A stretch of 64,000 bases of DNA, taken from assembly GCF_963583255.1 (NCBI RefSeq), contig NC_084808.1:16299725-16363724 (forward strand), written 5' to 3'. This document shows positions 11,795 to 24,130 of the stretch, piece by piece. The notes below the pieces were generated by a model. The model was not told the origin of the DNA. It saw only the letters and a list, made by a program, of their open reading frames with translations, and did no database searches. The stretch is from Pyrus communis. Lineage: Eukaryota > Streptophyta > Magnoliopsida > Rosales > Rosaceae. The position numbers and the translations under genes were made by a program. How positions within the stretch are numbered: position 1 is the stretch's first letter; the number at the start of each line of letters is the position of its first letter.

Positions 11795-13058
11795 AGACTC
11801 AAGCAACTTGACGGGGACCACCTCACAAGCCGAGGACTATCCAGTTGTTATGCAGTTCTTACCTTACAGTTAAGTTCTCATTCGTTTCACTTGTTTTTTA
11901 ATGAGGAATTCAGAAATAATCACAACTTGGCTCGGCTGCATGCTTACAACAGCTGATCACTCATGCACTTCAAAAAAAGACCATGCATTTCTTACGGACT
12001 CATCGCAGGAATTGCACCCTCTGAGGGACCAACCATGCTCTCTAGTGCGATAGGGTAAACCAATTCCCTGACACCCACATGGGTCAGCTCTCGAAGACAG
12101 GAGGATAAACTCTACACTTCGAATATCTAGACGTGGATGAGCCTGGCTGCCCTAGTATAACTAGATGCATGATGGCTTACGTCGAGATTCCTAGAAATAG
12201 CCACAATGGTATTTTTCAAGGCTTAGCTGACTGAAGGATTTTGGATCTCTTAGCCTAATCCGCGGGGAACTGGGCCCTAGAGACGGAGGGGGCACATTAC
12301 GCAGTACGCCCTATGGACAGTTACCCTTAAAACCCTAAAGCTGCTAACGAGTGCACTAAGGTAGCCTACGATTTTCAGAAGACTGCCTACGGCTTGCCCT
12401 TCGAGCAGTAAAGCCACATTAGACTTATACAACAACACATTCTTGTGAAAGGTTAAACAAGCTAACGTGCATATACAAAGCTTTATCCACTGCTAACATG
12501 CTACGTAGTTGATAAACTTCACCTCTGCCAAACGCAGAACAACTTACACCAAGTCCTAAAGTATTGTGACACTTGCTACGTAACCTACGGAATTCGAGAA
12601 AGCCAAGGTTAACAGCCTAATGGTTACACGAACTTGTCTACTTCTATAAGTAAGGCATCTGACTGCTAACCCTATAGCTAACAACTTTGCAAAGTTTTAC
12701 ACCAACACCTACGGCTGCATAGGCTATGTGGGCTTGTCTGCTTATAGAAAAGTAGCATGTTTGCCACTGCTCTATAAAGTTTAAAGGTTAAGGCATGAAC
12801 AAAAGAAACGAAGATGAAGAAAAGCGAATGAAGCATGTTTATAAATAACTACCAAAGGTCGAAGGAGTTCAAGCAAAACAAAAGCTATAAGGAAAAACAA
12901 AGAAAATCCTAAAGGCTACCTAGAATACTACACTTCAGCAGCTTGGACATCCCACGACTACTCGATCGCCACACCTTCAGCAACCGCGACACTTTTAGTA
13001 ACGGCATCATCCAGCGCTTTACCCCCGGTTGCTCCAACCTGGGCACCAGCATCTCTGG
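11795..13058. other. Spacer of the Tat-like element between pol and the antisense ORF
   Basis: No credible ORF on either strand. It contains loosely repeated words such as GCTAAC and CTACG. Spacers like this separate pol from the 3' LTR in Tat-group elements. Confidence 0.6.
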
Positions 13059-14178
13059 CTACTTCACCAATGGAGGTCTCAAAAGTAAAGGCAAGCAAGT
13101 CTTCCGGAGAAATAGAGAAGGTCTCGAAACCTTGAGCCCATTCTTCTCACTCTTCAGCTGTTCATTCTCATCGAGCAGACTAACGCAGACGCGCTGCAGC
13201 TGATCCACTTCTTTCTTCAAACTTTCATTGATCATCAGTGCCCCTTGGAATTCCAACACTTAGGGTTCAAGCCTATCAACAACTTTCTTGAAGTGGATCA
13301 CTTGGTTATATGCAGCAATCAACTCTTCATCCTTTGCATAAGCTGGGGAACAAAGCTCAGAAATGGCATAATCAAAATCTTGAATATGAGAAGAATAAGT
13401 TTTGGCTGCCACAACCTTTGCCTCCTCCTTGGCAGCCTTGGTATCCTCTTGGTCAAGGAGCATAAACTCAGTTGCCAGAATAGCCGTCTTTCTGCATCAT
13501 TGCAAATAGAGCAGTCTTCCTATACTCGGTCGTATGCTTCACAAAGGAACTTGGGCAAACAACATTTCTAACGTCATCAACAAACTTGGCATAAGCGTCC
13601 ATGTCTTCAAGTAGATCTGGTTTTAAAAGCACACAGATCTTAGTAGCCTCCCCAGAAGCAGGCTTTGTGGATTTCTCATAGCTGTCCACCCAAACAGCCT
13701 CCTCCTTCCCAGCAGGCAAATCAGTCTCAGCAGCAAAAAGAATGTGCCTTAGCGCCACTTTAGCAACAGAGTCCACCCTATCGCTCTTCATAATAGCAAG
13801 TCTTTCCAAAAGAGAATCGGACTTAGCTCCCAACGGACATCTTGGCACAGACTTCGGCACTGGGGGCATGACAAGACCTTTACACTGAGCAATACTATCA
13901 GCAATCGAATTAGCCATTCTCGACATAGCAAGCGCCACAGGCTCAGATCTAGTAGCCTTATTTTTCTTCCCATTGGAAGAAGTCATGTCAATCACAAGCC
14001 TCTCGACAGCAGGTGGACCCTCACAAACAGCAGAAGAAGTTTTTTTTTTTTTTTTTTTTTTTTGTCTCAGCCGTGATTTCTTGAGCAGGTAGGGAAGATC
14101 TATTTTCCCACATTCACTTGCAGCGGGATCCACAACAACAATTGGACAAGCTAATGCATCTACCTTGATCATATTCAT
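13059..14178 (-). pseudogene. Antisense extra ORF of the Tat-like element
   Basis: Minus-strand reading frame of roughly 370 residues lying between pol and the 3' LTR, opposite in direction to gag-pol. An open stretch of 236 codons (14178 to 13468) is followed by a frameshift near 13465 and a stop near 13260. The rest (13463-13059) is rich in charged residues, with LKKEVDQLQ and LLDENEQLKSE, a likely coiled coil. A lysine run near residue 40 comes from a T run (14040-14063). Antisense extra ORFs at this position are known in Tat-lineage elements; their function is unknown. I recognise no enzymatic domain. Confidence 0.7.
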
Positions 14179-14985
14179 TTCCTCTCTCGGAAGTAGCCTA
14201 CATTTTTCTCTACGAATAGGATTAAGCAGTCAACGCCATTCATTGTACTCAGTAGGGGAGCTCAACCCATACTGGCTTTACTCACATTTTTTCTCTCGGA
14301 CTAGTAAGCAGGAGGCCTGCATGCCCAGCATTCTAGCAGCCCATGAAGCCCGCAACCTCTTCATTTCTCCTAATCGCCGGCCTGGTCCGTGTCAGGTCTA
14401 AGAGCCTAAATGATATGAGCCATGCGACTCGCCTAGCACTGCGCCCCAGCGCCACAATCCGCGACCCCAGCCACACAAGCTGCCCTTGGTTCTAGCCAAG
14501 CCGAGCAACCTAAAGTAGTGGTCCCTGCCACAACACTTCCTCGGCCCATGTTGAGTTGACTACTGGCCCCTGCTAGCCGACGTGTTGCACCACCCCGATG
14601 GCTACCCCACGACGGCACTATCCAAAAAGAAAACAAGAAAAATTAAATTTTTCTTACATTGGTGCAACACAGAGAAGACGAAGAAAGCAACGAAAAACGG
14701 TCTTTTGCATGGGCAAGATGTAGAAGATTGCTAAAGGAGGGGGAACAAATATCCTCTAAGCTCTATCTCTCTCTTGTAGGGTAGAATAAATTGCTCTTCA
14801 AAGTTGATTTAATACCCTACTTATGGTGGACTTAAATAAGCTTTGAGAGAAATTTATTTCCCTTTCCTAGAAGGATCTAATTTCCTATTAAATAGGGAAA
14901 CTACATCAAAATAGGAAGTAGTCTTAAGTTTCCTAAAGCGAGAAGATCTCTACATCTGCTACCCTTTCCTGCGAGTGGCCTAACA
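14179..14985. other. 3' untranslated part of the Tat-like element
   Basis: Region upstream of the antisense ORF start and before the 3' LTR. The 14400-14620 part is GC-rich (GCCCCAGCGCC-like words). No supported ORF. If the antisense ORF is transcribed, its promoter should lie here on the minus strand. Confidence 0.45.
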
Positions 14986-14997
14986 GGTGTGGGGGCA
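14986..14997 (+). other. Polypurine tract of the Tat-like element
   Basis: GGTGTGGGGGCA just before the TG of the 3' LTR at 15000, with a two-base spacer. Confidence 0.6.
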
Positions 14998-14999
14998 TT

Positions 15000-15609
15000 T
15001 GTGGAGCCAAAAATAATCAAGAGGTGACACGTGGATTTTTAGGTGAAGAGGACAAAATTACCTTCAAGACACACCGGGTTTCCTACACACAAGCAGTGGA
15101 GAATCATTTATCAACCGAGTCAAGAGTGCCTAAAATAGGTAACAAGTTCAAATTGATCTCATCCATCTTTACTCCATATCCTCTACAAGGAAATCATTCC
15201 ATAACCTTCAAAACCTTCCATATAAATTAAATTAATTAGGCTAATTAATGGATTAATTCCTAATTAATCCATTAATCACCCAATTAATCACCCATTATAC
15301 CAATTAATCACCCATTACACACCAAAAATACCTCAAAGAGCTGGCCACCTTTTCTCCAAAAGGGACCAGCCATGCTCTATATATTGAACCTTATTTTTCT
15401 CTAGAAAGCTAGTTCCATACTCTTGCAAAACTCCCAAAAACTCTCCAAACACTTTTCTCTCTAAATTTTAACATTGGTATTGGAGGTTCTTCGGCCAAAG
15501 CCCCCCATTCATCGTGGGCGCATGAGGCTCTTGGCCTTGACCTAAGGTGTTATTTGTTTTGTAAGTGCAATTTTGTCTAAGAATAAGGAGGAAGAAATTT
15601 GCATCCATA
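15000..15609 (+). mobile_element. 3' LTR of the Tat-like element
   Basis: 610 bp, aligned end to end with 7491-8106. It ends in CCATA where the partner has CCACA, a single transition in the terminal CA. Confidence 0.9.
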
Positions 15610-17003
15610 GTACCAGTATCAAGAATCCAAGACTCTTCATTTGAAGTGGCTGTAGAAGCTTGAGCACTCATAGCTGGAAAACCAGTAAAAGATGATGGCA
15701 CATGTTGAGAAATGAATGAAGGAGTTTGACTGACATTCATAAACTGAGGGGGTTTGTTATTGTTGACAAATTGTGACGAAGTAGTGACCATTTGCATATC
15801 AACAGCAAGAGGAGACATAGGAAAACCTTGATATGCAAAATTAGCATATAAGGAAGGAGATGGCCAAGCTCCTTGATAGGCATAATTGCTCCGATGCCTA
15901 CAGTTCAAGGCAATATGACCCCGTTTTCCACATATTTGACATTCTTGTACAGTTGAACCATTATCATTCCTAAAAAGACATGTAACTGCTACATGACCCT
16001 TTCTCGAGGAGATCTGGCACTCAGGAATAGGCTCAGACCGATTGGATGTATTTCCTGACCACTGCTGCCAAGTATTTCCAGATCTTAACCAAGTAAATTT
16101 TTGCCTATATCCTCCATTTCCCCTTGGTCGATAATTGTTTCCATTGAATGATCTGCCAGTCATATTATTTCCTGAGTAGCCGTTGGACTGAAATTGATTA
16201 CCATGATAACCTGTAACAGATGATGAGCTTCCAGAAAAACCAGAACCAACAATCGGAGAAAACTATGCATTAGAAGAACTGCCATATGAAATTGAAGATG
16301 CAGGGAACTGAGAGGAAGAACTCCCAGTATGAACATTAGAAGCATTAGCATTGACATACATGGCAGACATACTTTGAACCAAAAACTGCATTCTAGTTTC
16401 AATTGTCTTCTCTGCACCAATTAATTGAGCCCGAAACTCTTTAAGTGTAATCGGTGATTTTTTAGCCAAAATAACAGTATAAATCATATCATAATCAGAA
16501 GGTAAGCCAGTTAGTGCACCAATGATGAGATCATTGTCTGACACTTTCTCTCTAGCAGCCTGTAATTGATCTTTAATAGTTTTTAACCTCAACAAATATT
16601 TATCAATAGTGTCCCCCTCCCCCTTTTTGCATAGTATGTAATTTCGCTTTGAGATGATTGACACTAGCTTTAGACACAGATATATATATCTATCCTGAAA
16701 AGCAGTCCATGCCTCATGAGAGGTTTACATCCTACGACATATTCTATAGCATCATCACTGGGTGTAGCAACTATATCAATCTTAACCCATTCTTTATAAG
16801 TTGCATTTATCTCATTGGTAACTCCTAATTCAGAAGTGATAACAAACTTGGGAGGGCACACAGAATCACCAGTAAAATGATCAAAGAAATCATAGCCACG
16901 AAGAACCGAGCCAAATTGGTAACTCCATTTAATGAAGTTATCATCATTCAGTTTAATAGTGAGCATACCCACAAACTTTCAATCCTCACTTGATTTGCCA
17001 TGT
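15610..17003 (-). pseudogene. Ty1/copia gag and protease start (broken)
   Basis: Read on the minus strand from about 17003. A start MANQVRIES is followed at once by a frameshift into KLNDDNFIKWSYQF, the usual opening of copia gag. Then come KYLLRLKTIKDQL and ALTGLPSDYD, typical of the copia gag core. A CCHC zinc knuckle, CQICGKRGHIALNC, lies near 15935, with a decayed second one upstream. A serine/glutamine-rich linker ends in ESWILDTG, the protease active site, at 15610-15640. Several stops and frameshifts. The Tat-like element is inserted right after the DTG motif; the reading continues at 7485. Confidence 0.9.
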
Positions 17004-17533
17004 TATGAAAAGCGGAGATGAGCAATCAAAACTATGTCAGTGTGAAAATACCCAGAAAAACCCAAATGCAAGATAAGTCGATGGATAACTCCAGATGAAA
17101 AAGAATTGCAGATCTGATTTCCAACTACGAAGACAATCACTATACGATCGTAGAGAAGCAAGAATCACGTATATACTTCAACAATGGCAATCGACCTTGA
17201 ATCAAATCAACATATATCTCTTCAATTAACCAGAAAACTACGGCATCGGCCTTCAATCAACTCAAATCACTTCAAGAAATTGAAAAATCACAACAAATTT
17301 TGGCATCGACCTTTCATCAAATCAACATATAACTCTTCAATTAACTAGAAACTACGGCAGTGGCCTTCAATGACACTTCAATTCAAACTAAATTTCAGAA
17401 GAAGAACACTAAATTCTTTAGGGTTTCGACACAAAGAACAAATTTCCAGAGACAAAGCCCAGAAGCAATATCACCTTCTTACCAGTCGAAGCAGCGGAAA
17501 CGATGAACCAGTACCATTGCACAAGCAAGCTTG
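17004..17533 (-). other. Copia leader with a tandem duplication
   Basis: Untranslated leader between the copia primer site and gag. A stretch of ~58 bp with CAACATATA and CTACGGCA words occurs at about 17202-17257 and again at 17316-17370 (offset ~114 bp). Confidence 0.55.
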
Positions 17534-17546
17534 GCTCTTGATACCA
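17534..17546 (-). other. Copia primer binding site
   Basis: On the minus strand TGGTATCAAGAGC, a one-base variant of the initiator-methionine tRNA site used by most plant copia elements. It fixes the orientation of the element. Confidence 0.75.
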
Positions 17547-17548
17547 TC

Positions 17549-17790
17549 TTAACAGTCGGGATGGATTCCATAGAAATCAAGAAATACACTGAAGAAGAAG
17601 GCTTAAAGGAGTAGCCAAAGGAATATCACAATATATTTCTCTAACTGTTTCATGTATTACAACAAATTACCAAAATAAAGGAAAGGAAAAGCTATTTATA
17701 CTATTCTATCTAGTAAGCCATATGTGCACATGTTTTTGCACGCGTAGTGGTAATGACACAGCCTATATACCTATCCAATAATTATTGCAT
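17549..17790 (-). mobile_element. 5' LTR of the copia element (edges uncertain)
   Basis: Sequence directly upstream of the primer site on the minus strand, with a TATAAAT box at 17694-17700 (minus). The outer edge cannot be fixed, because repeat copy A starts nearby and no second LTR is in the window. Confidence 0.5.
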
Positions 17791-19330
17791 ATATTAGGCA
17801 GATTTTGTTATTATTATATATTTGTGCAAATAATTTACCTATACTTATGTAAATTATAAGTAAATTAATTTTGAATCAAACAACATTTTTATATTTTGCA
17901 AGTAAATTATTTTGTATGTATTATACATATATTCACTACCAAAAAGTACCATTAGTCGGATGGACAATCTTTAGCCGGGTAAAGGTCATTTGCCTGACAT
18001 AACTAAACGTTTGGTCAAGCAAAAGTGGTCACCATTTTTGTTTTCTCAGTGACTTTTGCCAAACAAATGTAGTTCAAGGGGTAAAGTACCCTTCATCAGG
18101 CAAAGTTTTCGCACCAAGGGAAAAATTTGGTACGCATTATGTGGACCTTTTGCCCGACGAACATTTTGTCGAGCTAACAGGTCACATGCAAAAACCACGA
18201 TGACCAGCTATAAACCGTCAAACTTGTTTGGATATACTCTGACTTTGTATATGCCAAATATCACAAAAAATGAACTTTCGAGGATTACATAATGGGATGA
18301 AATCCTTTGACGTTTAGAAAAGAAGAGTCATGATTTTAACGTTTATTTTAGCTTCGATTTTGATGATTAAAAGAAAAATTGAGCCAAATGCGCTTTTGCA
18401 CAAAGTAAGAATGAAAAGTCTTGAGGTCTGGCAGTTCCATTCTTTTAATTTTGCGGCCATATCTAAATTGCCTATATCTTGATCCCATTAGATCACTGAA
18501 TTCACCAAGCGCTCTATTTCCTATAGTGAAGAGCTAGCGATGCGGACATGAAATATGTGCAGCACGTTTTGGATCTGAAAGCATTCACTGTGAAATTAGG
18601 ACATTAATTAATTTGTTTTCATATACGTAAAGTGTTGGAAGAGAAAACGCAAGGCTCAAATGCACTTCTTCCACTAATCCATAATCTTGCTTGTGTTCGT
18701 ACCACCTGGCCCTACCATCTCGCCCCGACCAAAACTGGTGCAAACCGGTGAAAATGATGTTATATACCTCTTTTGTACGGTCTTTTTGATCCAAATGTAG
18801 TCTCTGCATCCTTCGTGACAATGCCATCTGGTCTCCACTTGCATAACGCGTGTATGGATTGAACCAAAAATCAGAAGGTGAAAGTGAAAGTGATAGGACA
18901 GGTTAATTATGTTTTTACCCCTTTTTTCAATTTTCACATGCTTACTGAATACTGATAAAGATATGGGGAAAGGACAAAGATAGGTAAGGTGAGAAATTAA
19001 AACTGAGAAGACCATTGAGGTTTGAATCATGTTTTATGATGAGGTCTGGAAATCATGTTGCTCGAATACCACACATTTGTTCTACTATTGAAAATTGTTC
19101 TGGTTCTTAAATAAATTATTAGGTTAAAATTTAGGAAGAATTTAGAAAAGAAAGTTAAACTTCAACGATGTGTTCTTAATCTTGTTCCTACTATAACAAA
19201 GACTTATAGAAACTCTTAATTTGATAAAAACTAAATTTGAATAATGCCGATTACTCAATAACTCATCATAATGCGATATGATACCTAAAGAAATATTGTC
19301 AATGATGTTTAAGGTTGTACAGAGATAAGC
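17782..19330. repeat. Complex repeat, copy A, with a CACTA-type terminus
   Basis: Longest of four copies of a local repeat. About 150 bp of AT-rich sequence leads to CACTACCAAAAAGTACC at 17934, which looks like the end of a CACTA transposon, followed by subterminal words such as GCCCGACGAACATTTTGTCG. The distal part (18600-19330) carries no coding sequence I recognise. The flank before CACTA is shared with copies B and C, so the copies arose by duplication of a larger block and not by separate CACTA insertions. Short ORFs here recur in other copies only as shadows. Confidence 0.7.
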
Positions 19331-19639
19331 TTTTGCAACTTATTTCTAGACAAAAACTCATCACCTTTTAAACCTCCAAATAAAACTCGAATTTCAAATT
19401 AATTGCCAAGTAGACAAATAAGTGACTTCTATTACTAAAATATTTCCAAATGTGTCACAACACTCTAATTATGTTAATGGATTTAATTATCCACCATGTA
19501 TGGCAAATAAGTGCCTTATTATTACAAAATAATCCACTCATGAGTTTTCCACATTATTTTTGTACTTATCTTACAATCATGTCTCCCATTGGTTTTTATT
19601 TGGTGGCAATCATTGTAAGTAAATTATTTTGCATGTATT

Positions 19640-20655
19640 ATTGCATATATTAGGCAGATTTTGTTATTATTATATATTTGTGCAAATAATTTACCTATAC
19701 TTATGTAAATTATAAGTAAATTAATTTTGAATCAAACAACATTTTTTTTATTTTGCAAGTAAATTATTTTGTATGTATTATACGTACATTCACTACCAGA
19801 AAGTACCATTAGCCCGATGGACAATCTTTCGCCGGGTAAAGATCATTTGCCTGACATAACTAAACGTTTGGTCAAGCAAAAGTGGTCACCGTTTTTGTTT
19901 TTTCAAATTTTGCCTAACAAATGTAGTTCGAGGGTAAGGTACCCTTCATCAAGCAAAGTTTTCGCACCAAGGGAGAAATTTGGTACGCATTATGTGGACC
20001 TTTTGCCCAACGAACATTTTGTCGAGCTAATGGGTCACAAGCAAAGAGCCACGATCACCAGCTATAAACCATTAAACTTGTTTGGATATACTCTGACATT
20101 GCATATGCCAAAAATCACCAAAAATGAACTTTCAAGGATTACATAATGGGGCAAAATCCTTCGACGTTTAGAAAAAGTAAAATCACGATTTTAACGTTTA
20201 TTTTAGCTTCGATTTTGATGATTAAAAGAAATTTTGAGCCAAATGCACTTTTGTACAAAGCAAGAATGAAAAATCTTGAGGTCTGGCAGATCCATTCTTT
20301 TAATTCTGCGGTCATCTCTAAATTGCATATTTCTTGATCCCATTAGATCACTGCATTCACCAAGCGCACTAATTCCTATCAGTGAAGAGCTAGCAATGAG
20401 GACATGAAATATGTGCAGCACGTTTTGGATCTGAATGCATGCACTGTGAAATTAGGACATTAATTAAGTTTTTTTCATGTACGTAAAGTGTTGGATGAGA
20501 AAACGCAAGGCTCAAATGCACTGCTTCCACTGATCCATAATCTACCTTGTGTTCGTACCACCTGGCCTTGCCATCTCGCCCCGACCAAAACTGGTGCAAA
20601 CTGGTGAAAATGATGTTATATACCTCTTTTGTATGGTCTTTTTGACCCAAATGTA
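19640..20655. repeat. Complex repeat, copy B
   Basis: Closely matches copy A from 17782 through about 18799, including the CACTA terminus (19791). It stops abruptly after CCCAAATGTAG, where a PIF/Harbinger-type end begins at 20656. Copies A and B are very similar, so the duplication looks younger than that to copy D. Confidence 0.7.
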
Positions 20656-21398
20656 GGCTTGGTTTGGTATTACTGTGCTTTGAAAAAAAACTGCTGTGAA
20701 AATAAGCGGCTGTGCTGTGAGAATAAGCGGCTGTGAAATAAAACCAGCAAAGTGTTTGGTAAACTTTTTTGTAAAAGTGCTTTTGGAAAAAAAAAAAGCA
20801 GTATCATAGTGTTTGGTAAACTTTTTTGTAAAACAGCTGTGACTGTGTGAAATGACCAAAAAGGGTATATTACTAGATGTGCTATTAATTTAATTTTCTT
20901 AACAAATAAAAGTGAATTACTAAATATATTTTATTTTTAGAAGAAAAATATTTATAAACTTCATCTTAAATAGTATGACAAACTACTTTAATAGAAATAT
21001 TTTAGAGTGAATAGCTAGGATTCATTAGTACAATATTGTTAATGTACTTGAAAGTAGTCTAATTAGATGCATTCATCAAACTTGTTGCTATTCTATTTCT
21101 TAATGCCTCTATCTCATGTGATCCTTCAGCTTGATAATTTTGATATTCATCATCATCATCATCACTACTATCGCTTTCTTCACAAAAGTCCCTGGGGTCA
21201 TCAAAATGACAATCACGTTCAGAATACCTCCGTATGTAGTTATGAAGAGCCATTGTAGCAATGACAATCTTCACTTGCTTATTGAACGGGTAATTAGGCA
21301 TATCCCTTAAAATTGCCCATCTTTTCTTCCATACCCCAAAAGTTCGTAGCACGGATAGAAAAACCCCTGTATCATGTGCAGTCAAACCTTGTTAATTC
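20656..21398 (-). pseudogene. PIF/Harbinger transposase C-terminal remnant
   Basis: Minus-strand frame 21385-21059 encodes the C-terminal part of a HARBI1-type DDE transposase: RTFGVWKKRWAIL, then IVIATMALHNYIRR and an acidic SDDDDD tail. The end at 20656 begins GGCTTGGTTTGGTATT, a plausible terminal inverted repeat. The other end is missing: sequence past 21398 is unrelated. The N-terminal two thirds, with the first catalytic residues, are absent. It marks the break in repeat copy B. Confidence 0.75.
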
Positions 21399-21885
21399 TT
21401 GGTGTGTTCTCATTTGTTTAAAAAAATGTTCTAAGTTCATCCAACAGTTTTCCCTTAAGAGAAAGTTAAACATAATTGGGGTTTGTTTTTGGAGGTCAAA
21501 AGTTAAAACATAATCACTTTTGTTAGGTAAGGATTATCCAACAAGGAAATCGAAGATAATTGGGACGTGACCATAACCACAAAAGCAGAGTTGAGAGGAT
21601 ACTCACTGAATTGAACGTTTATTTTCCAGTAAAATTACATCAAACATGAAACATTTACATTTCCGGCAAGCGGTTAGTTATTAATGCTGTCAAGGGTGAA
21701 AAAATATGCACATTGGCAAACGGTCAACTCATTGGCCCAAAAGAGAATAACTTAGAACTTAAAAACCAACCTACTTGTATCACAAGCTTAACTGTTATAT
21801 TAAGATTGTGAATCTGTTACTAGGCCACCATGTACGTTGCACAGATTTGAATACACGGGTACAAAGGGAAAGAAATGTCATTGAG
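21399..21885. other. Unassigned stretch
   Basis: AT-rich sequence between the Harbinger remnant and repeat copy C. I see no gene or recognisable element end. Confidence 0.4.
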
Positions 21886-22345
21886 TAAGGTACCCTTCAT
21901 CAAAGGGTAAGGTACCCTTCATCAAGCAAAGTTTTCATGTATTATTTTGCATGTATTATTGCATATATTAGGCATATTTTGTTATTATTATATATTTGTG
22001 CAAATAATTTACCTATACTTCTGTAAATTATAAGTAAATTAATTTTGAATCAAACAACATTTTTTTTTAATTTGCAAGTAAATTATTTTGTATGTATTAT
22101 ACATATATTCACTACCAGAAAGTACCATTAGCCCGATGGACAATCTTTTGCTGGGTAAAGGTCATTTGCCTGACATAACTAAACGTTTGGTCAAGCAAAA
22201 GTGGTCACTGTTTTTGTCTTTTCAGTGACTTTTGCCTAACAAATGCAGTTCGAGGGGTAAAGTACCCTTCATCAGGCAAAGTTTTCGCATCAAGGGAAAA
22301 TTTGGTACGTATTATGTGGACCTTTTGCGCGACGAACATTTTGTC

Positions 22346-22425
22346 AGGACCATTTGCCTTGTATTTACAAGACAATGGAATAGTGGCTCAATACACCACC
22401 CCAAGCACACCCGAGCAAAATGGAG
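22346..22425 (+). pseudogene. Copia integrase fragment captured in repeat copy C
   Basis: About 80 bp absent from copies A and B at the same place (they read TTTTGTCGAGCTAAC through it). Translated, it gives LYLQDNGIVAQYTTPSTPEQ followed by NGV, the copia integrase region around the catalytic Glu. No LTR or target duplication surrounds it, so it is filler DNA and not an insertion of a whole element. Confidence 0.75.
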
Positions 22426-22478
22426 TGCTAACGGGTCACAGGCAAAGAGCCACGATGACTAGCTATTAACCGTCGAAC

Positions 22479-23150
22479 TTGTTTGGATATACTCTAACAT
22501 TGCATATGCCAAAAATCACCAAAAATGAACTTTCGAGGATTACATCATGGGACGAAATCCTTCGACGTTTAGAAAAGAAAAATCACGATTTTAACGTTTA
22601 TTTTAGCTCCGATTTTGATGATTTTTCACAAATATACTCCTCGATCCTAGAAGAATACAATGAACTAATCTGATCACCAATTGACAATATGTACACTAGT
22701 GGTTTTCACAAAATCTTGCATTCTACTTAATGGAAGTATAGAATAAACTCTAAGTGTTTGTTGAATCTATTGTTTTGACAGAATACTCAATTTATGATAC
22801 CAATTTCAACGATCCAACCATGAAACTTGTTTGTATATACCCCAAGATCACATGCACTAAAAATCACCAAAAATGAACTTTAGGAGATTAGGTAACGGAA
22901 CGAAATCATTCGACGGTGATTTAACAGTTATTTTAACTTTGATTTAGATGATTTTGTAGAAAAATACTCCTCAACCCTAGAATGATCCAATGAATCAAAC
23001 TGATCATGAGTTTAAAATATTTACACTAGCGATTACCACAAAATCTTACGTTCTACTTAATGAAAGTATGTAATAAAATCTCAGTGTTTGGCAAATCTAT
23101 TGTTTTGACAAGATACACTGTCTAAAAAACTAATTTCAACAATCCAACCT
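22479..23150. repeat. Degenerate tandem repeat, ~340-bp unit, two copies
   Basis: Unit 1 (22479-22820) and unit 2 (22821-23150) share ordered words: CTTGTTTG, ATCACCAAAAATGAACTTT, TACTCCTC, CACAAAATCTT and TTCTACTTAATG. Internal tandem repetition is common near CACTA ends. Confidence 0.6.
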
Positions 23151-23309
23151 TCAAATACCACACATTTGCTTCTATTATTGAAAATTATGTTGGTTCTGAA
23201 ATAAATTCTTGGTTTAAAATTTAGGAAAAAATTATAAAAGAAAGTTAAAGTTCAAAGGTGTGTTCTTTATATTGTTCCTACTATAGCAAAAACGTATAGA
23301 AACTCTTAA

Positions 23310-23313
<4 letters not shown>

Positions 23314-23385
<72 letters not shown>

Positions 23386-23402
23386 GTGTGTGTGTGTGTG
23401 TG
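23314..23402. repeat. (TA)n and (TG)n microsatellite
   Basis: Two TA runs separated by CTGA, then a TG run. It truncates repeat copy C. Confidence 0.95.
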
Positions 23403-24130
23403 GATGTGGTCCCTATTTATCAACGTTTTTTTATTAAAACTTTGTTAATTTTCAATTTTTTATTTAAGTCCTTGAAATTAATACAATAATGCATTTCTAT
23501 GTAGGTTATTATAATTTTAAATTGAAATTTGATATTTATAGTTACTTATATTAAATGAGATTTTAAATAAAAACCATGATTTGTGGGACTGAAAATATTG
23601 TAAAATAAATTAAACTTATATAAACAAGTATAATTTATCTTAATGCTGTGATTTGTCATTACTTATATTAATGACATTTCACATACAAGAAAAATTGGTA
23701 ATTTTAATAGGTACATTTTACTTACAAAAAGTTGGTATATTTAATACAAAAAAGGTGTTATGTTTTATACATTTTATAATAGAAAAAAAAAAAAAACAAT
23801 GGGTACATTTATATAAAAGAACGATCGGTACATTTTAGATTAAAATCAATACATAGGTCTAACATAAAAAAATGGGTACATTTTACGTAAAAGAAAATGG
23901 TACTTACAAAACCAAAAAATGGTACATTTTACATATAACAAAGTGGTACATTTTTAAAGACAAATGGGTACATTATTAATAAACTATTGGTACATATACA
24001 AGGTTAAAAATGAGTACAAATAAAAGTTTGAAAAATATGGACACGAAAAGAAATTAATCTATGGGTACAAACTGAAAAGAAAATCGGTACAATTTAAAAA
24101 AAAAAAAAAAAGGTTGCAAATTAAAATTTC
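23403..24130. repeat. Degenerate GGTACATTTTA-type repeats
   Basis: No gene. From about 23700 the phrase GGTACATTTTA and variants recur roughly every 25-40 bases on the plus strand (about a dozen times), separated by A-rich spacers and ending in an A run at 24097-24111. Probably the non-coding body of a transposon I cannot name. Confidence 0.55.

Larger units (their letters stand above)
7491..15609 (+). mobile_element. Tat-like Ty3 retrotransposon, complete but non-autonomous
   Basis: An 8.1-kb element with both LTRs, a primer site, a polypurine tract and a 5-bp target duplication that differs by one transition (GCACC at 7486-7490, GTACC at 15610-15614). It lies in opposite orientation inside a copia element. 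Remnants of gag, RNase H and integrase follow in order, then an antisense ORF. The segment from late gag through protease and most of reverse transcriptase is missing, so it could only have moved with help. By eye the two LTRs differ at about 45 of 600 positions, mostly transitions, so the insertion is old. Tat/Retand-type placement rests on the integrase style and the antisense ORF. Confidence 0.88.
21886..23305. repeat. Complex repeat, copy C, rearranged
   Basis: Starts with a doubled scrap of the repeat interior (GGTAAGGTACCCTTCATCAA, 21886-21930), then runs through the CACTA terminus (22110) to about 22620. A copia fragment sits inside it at 22346-22425, and a second degenerate copy of the 22479-22820 part follows at 22821-23150. 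The end (23160-23305) matches copy A at 19070-19220 and is cut off by a TA microsatellite. Confidence 0.65.

Noticed and set aside
23232..23423. 63-codon ORF rich in tyrosine, isoleucine and histidine
   Set aside because: Translation of the TA/TG microsatellite.
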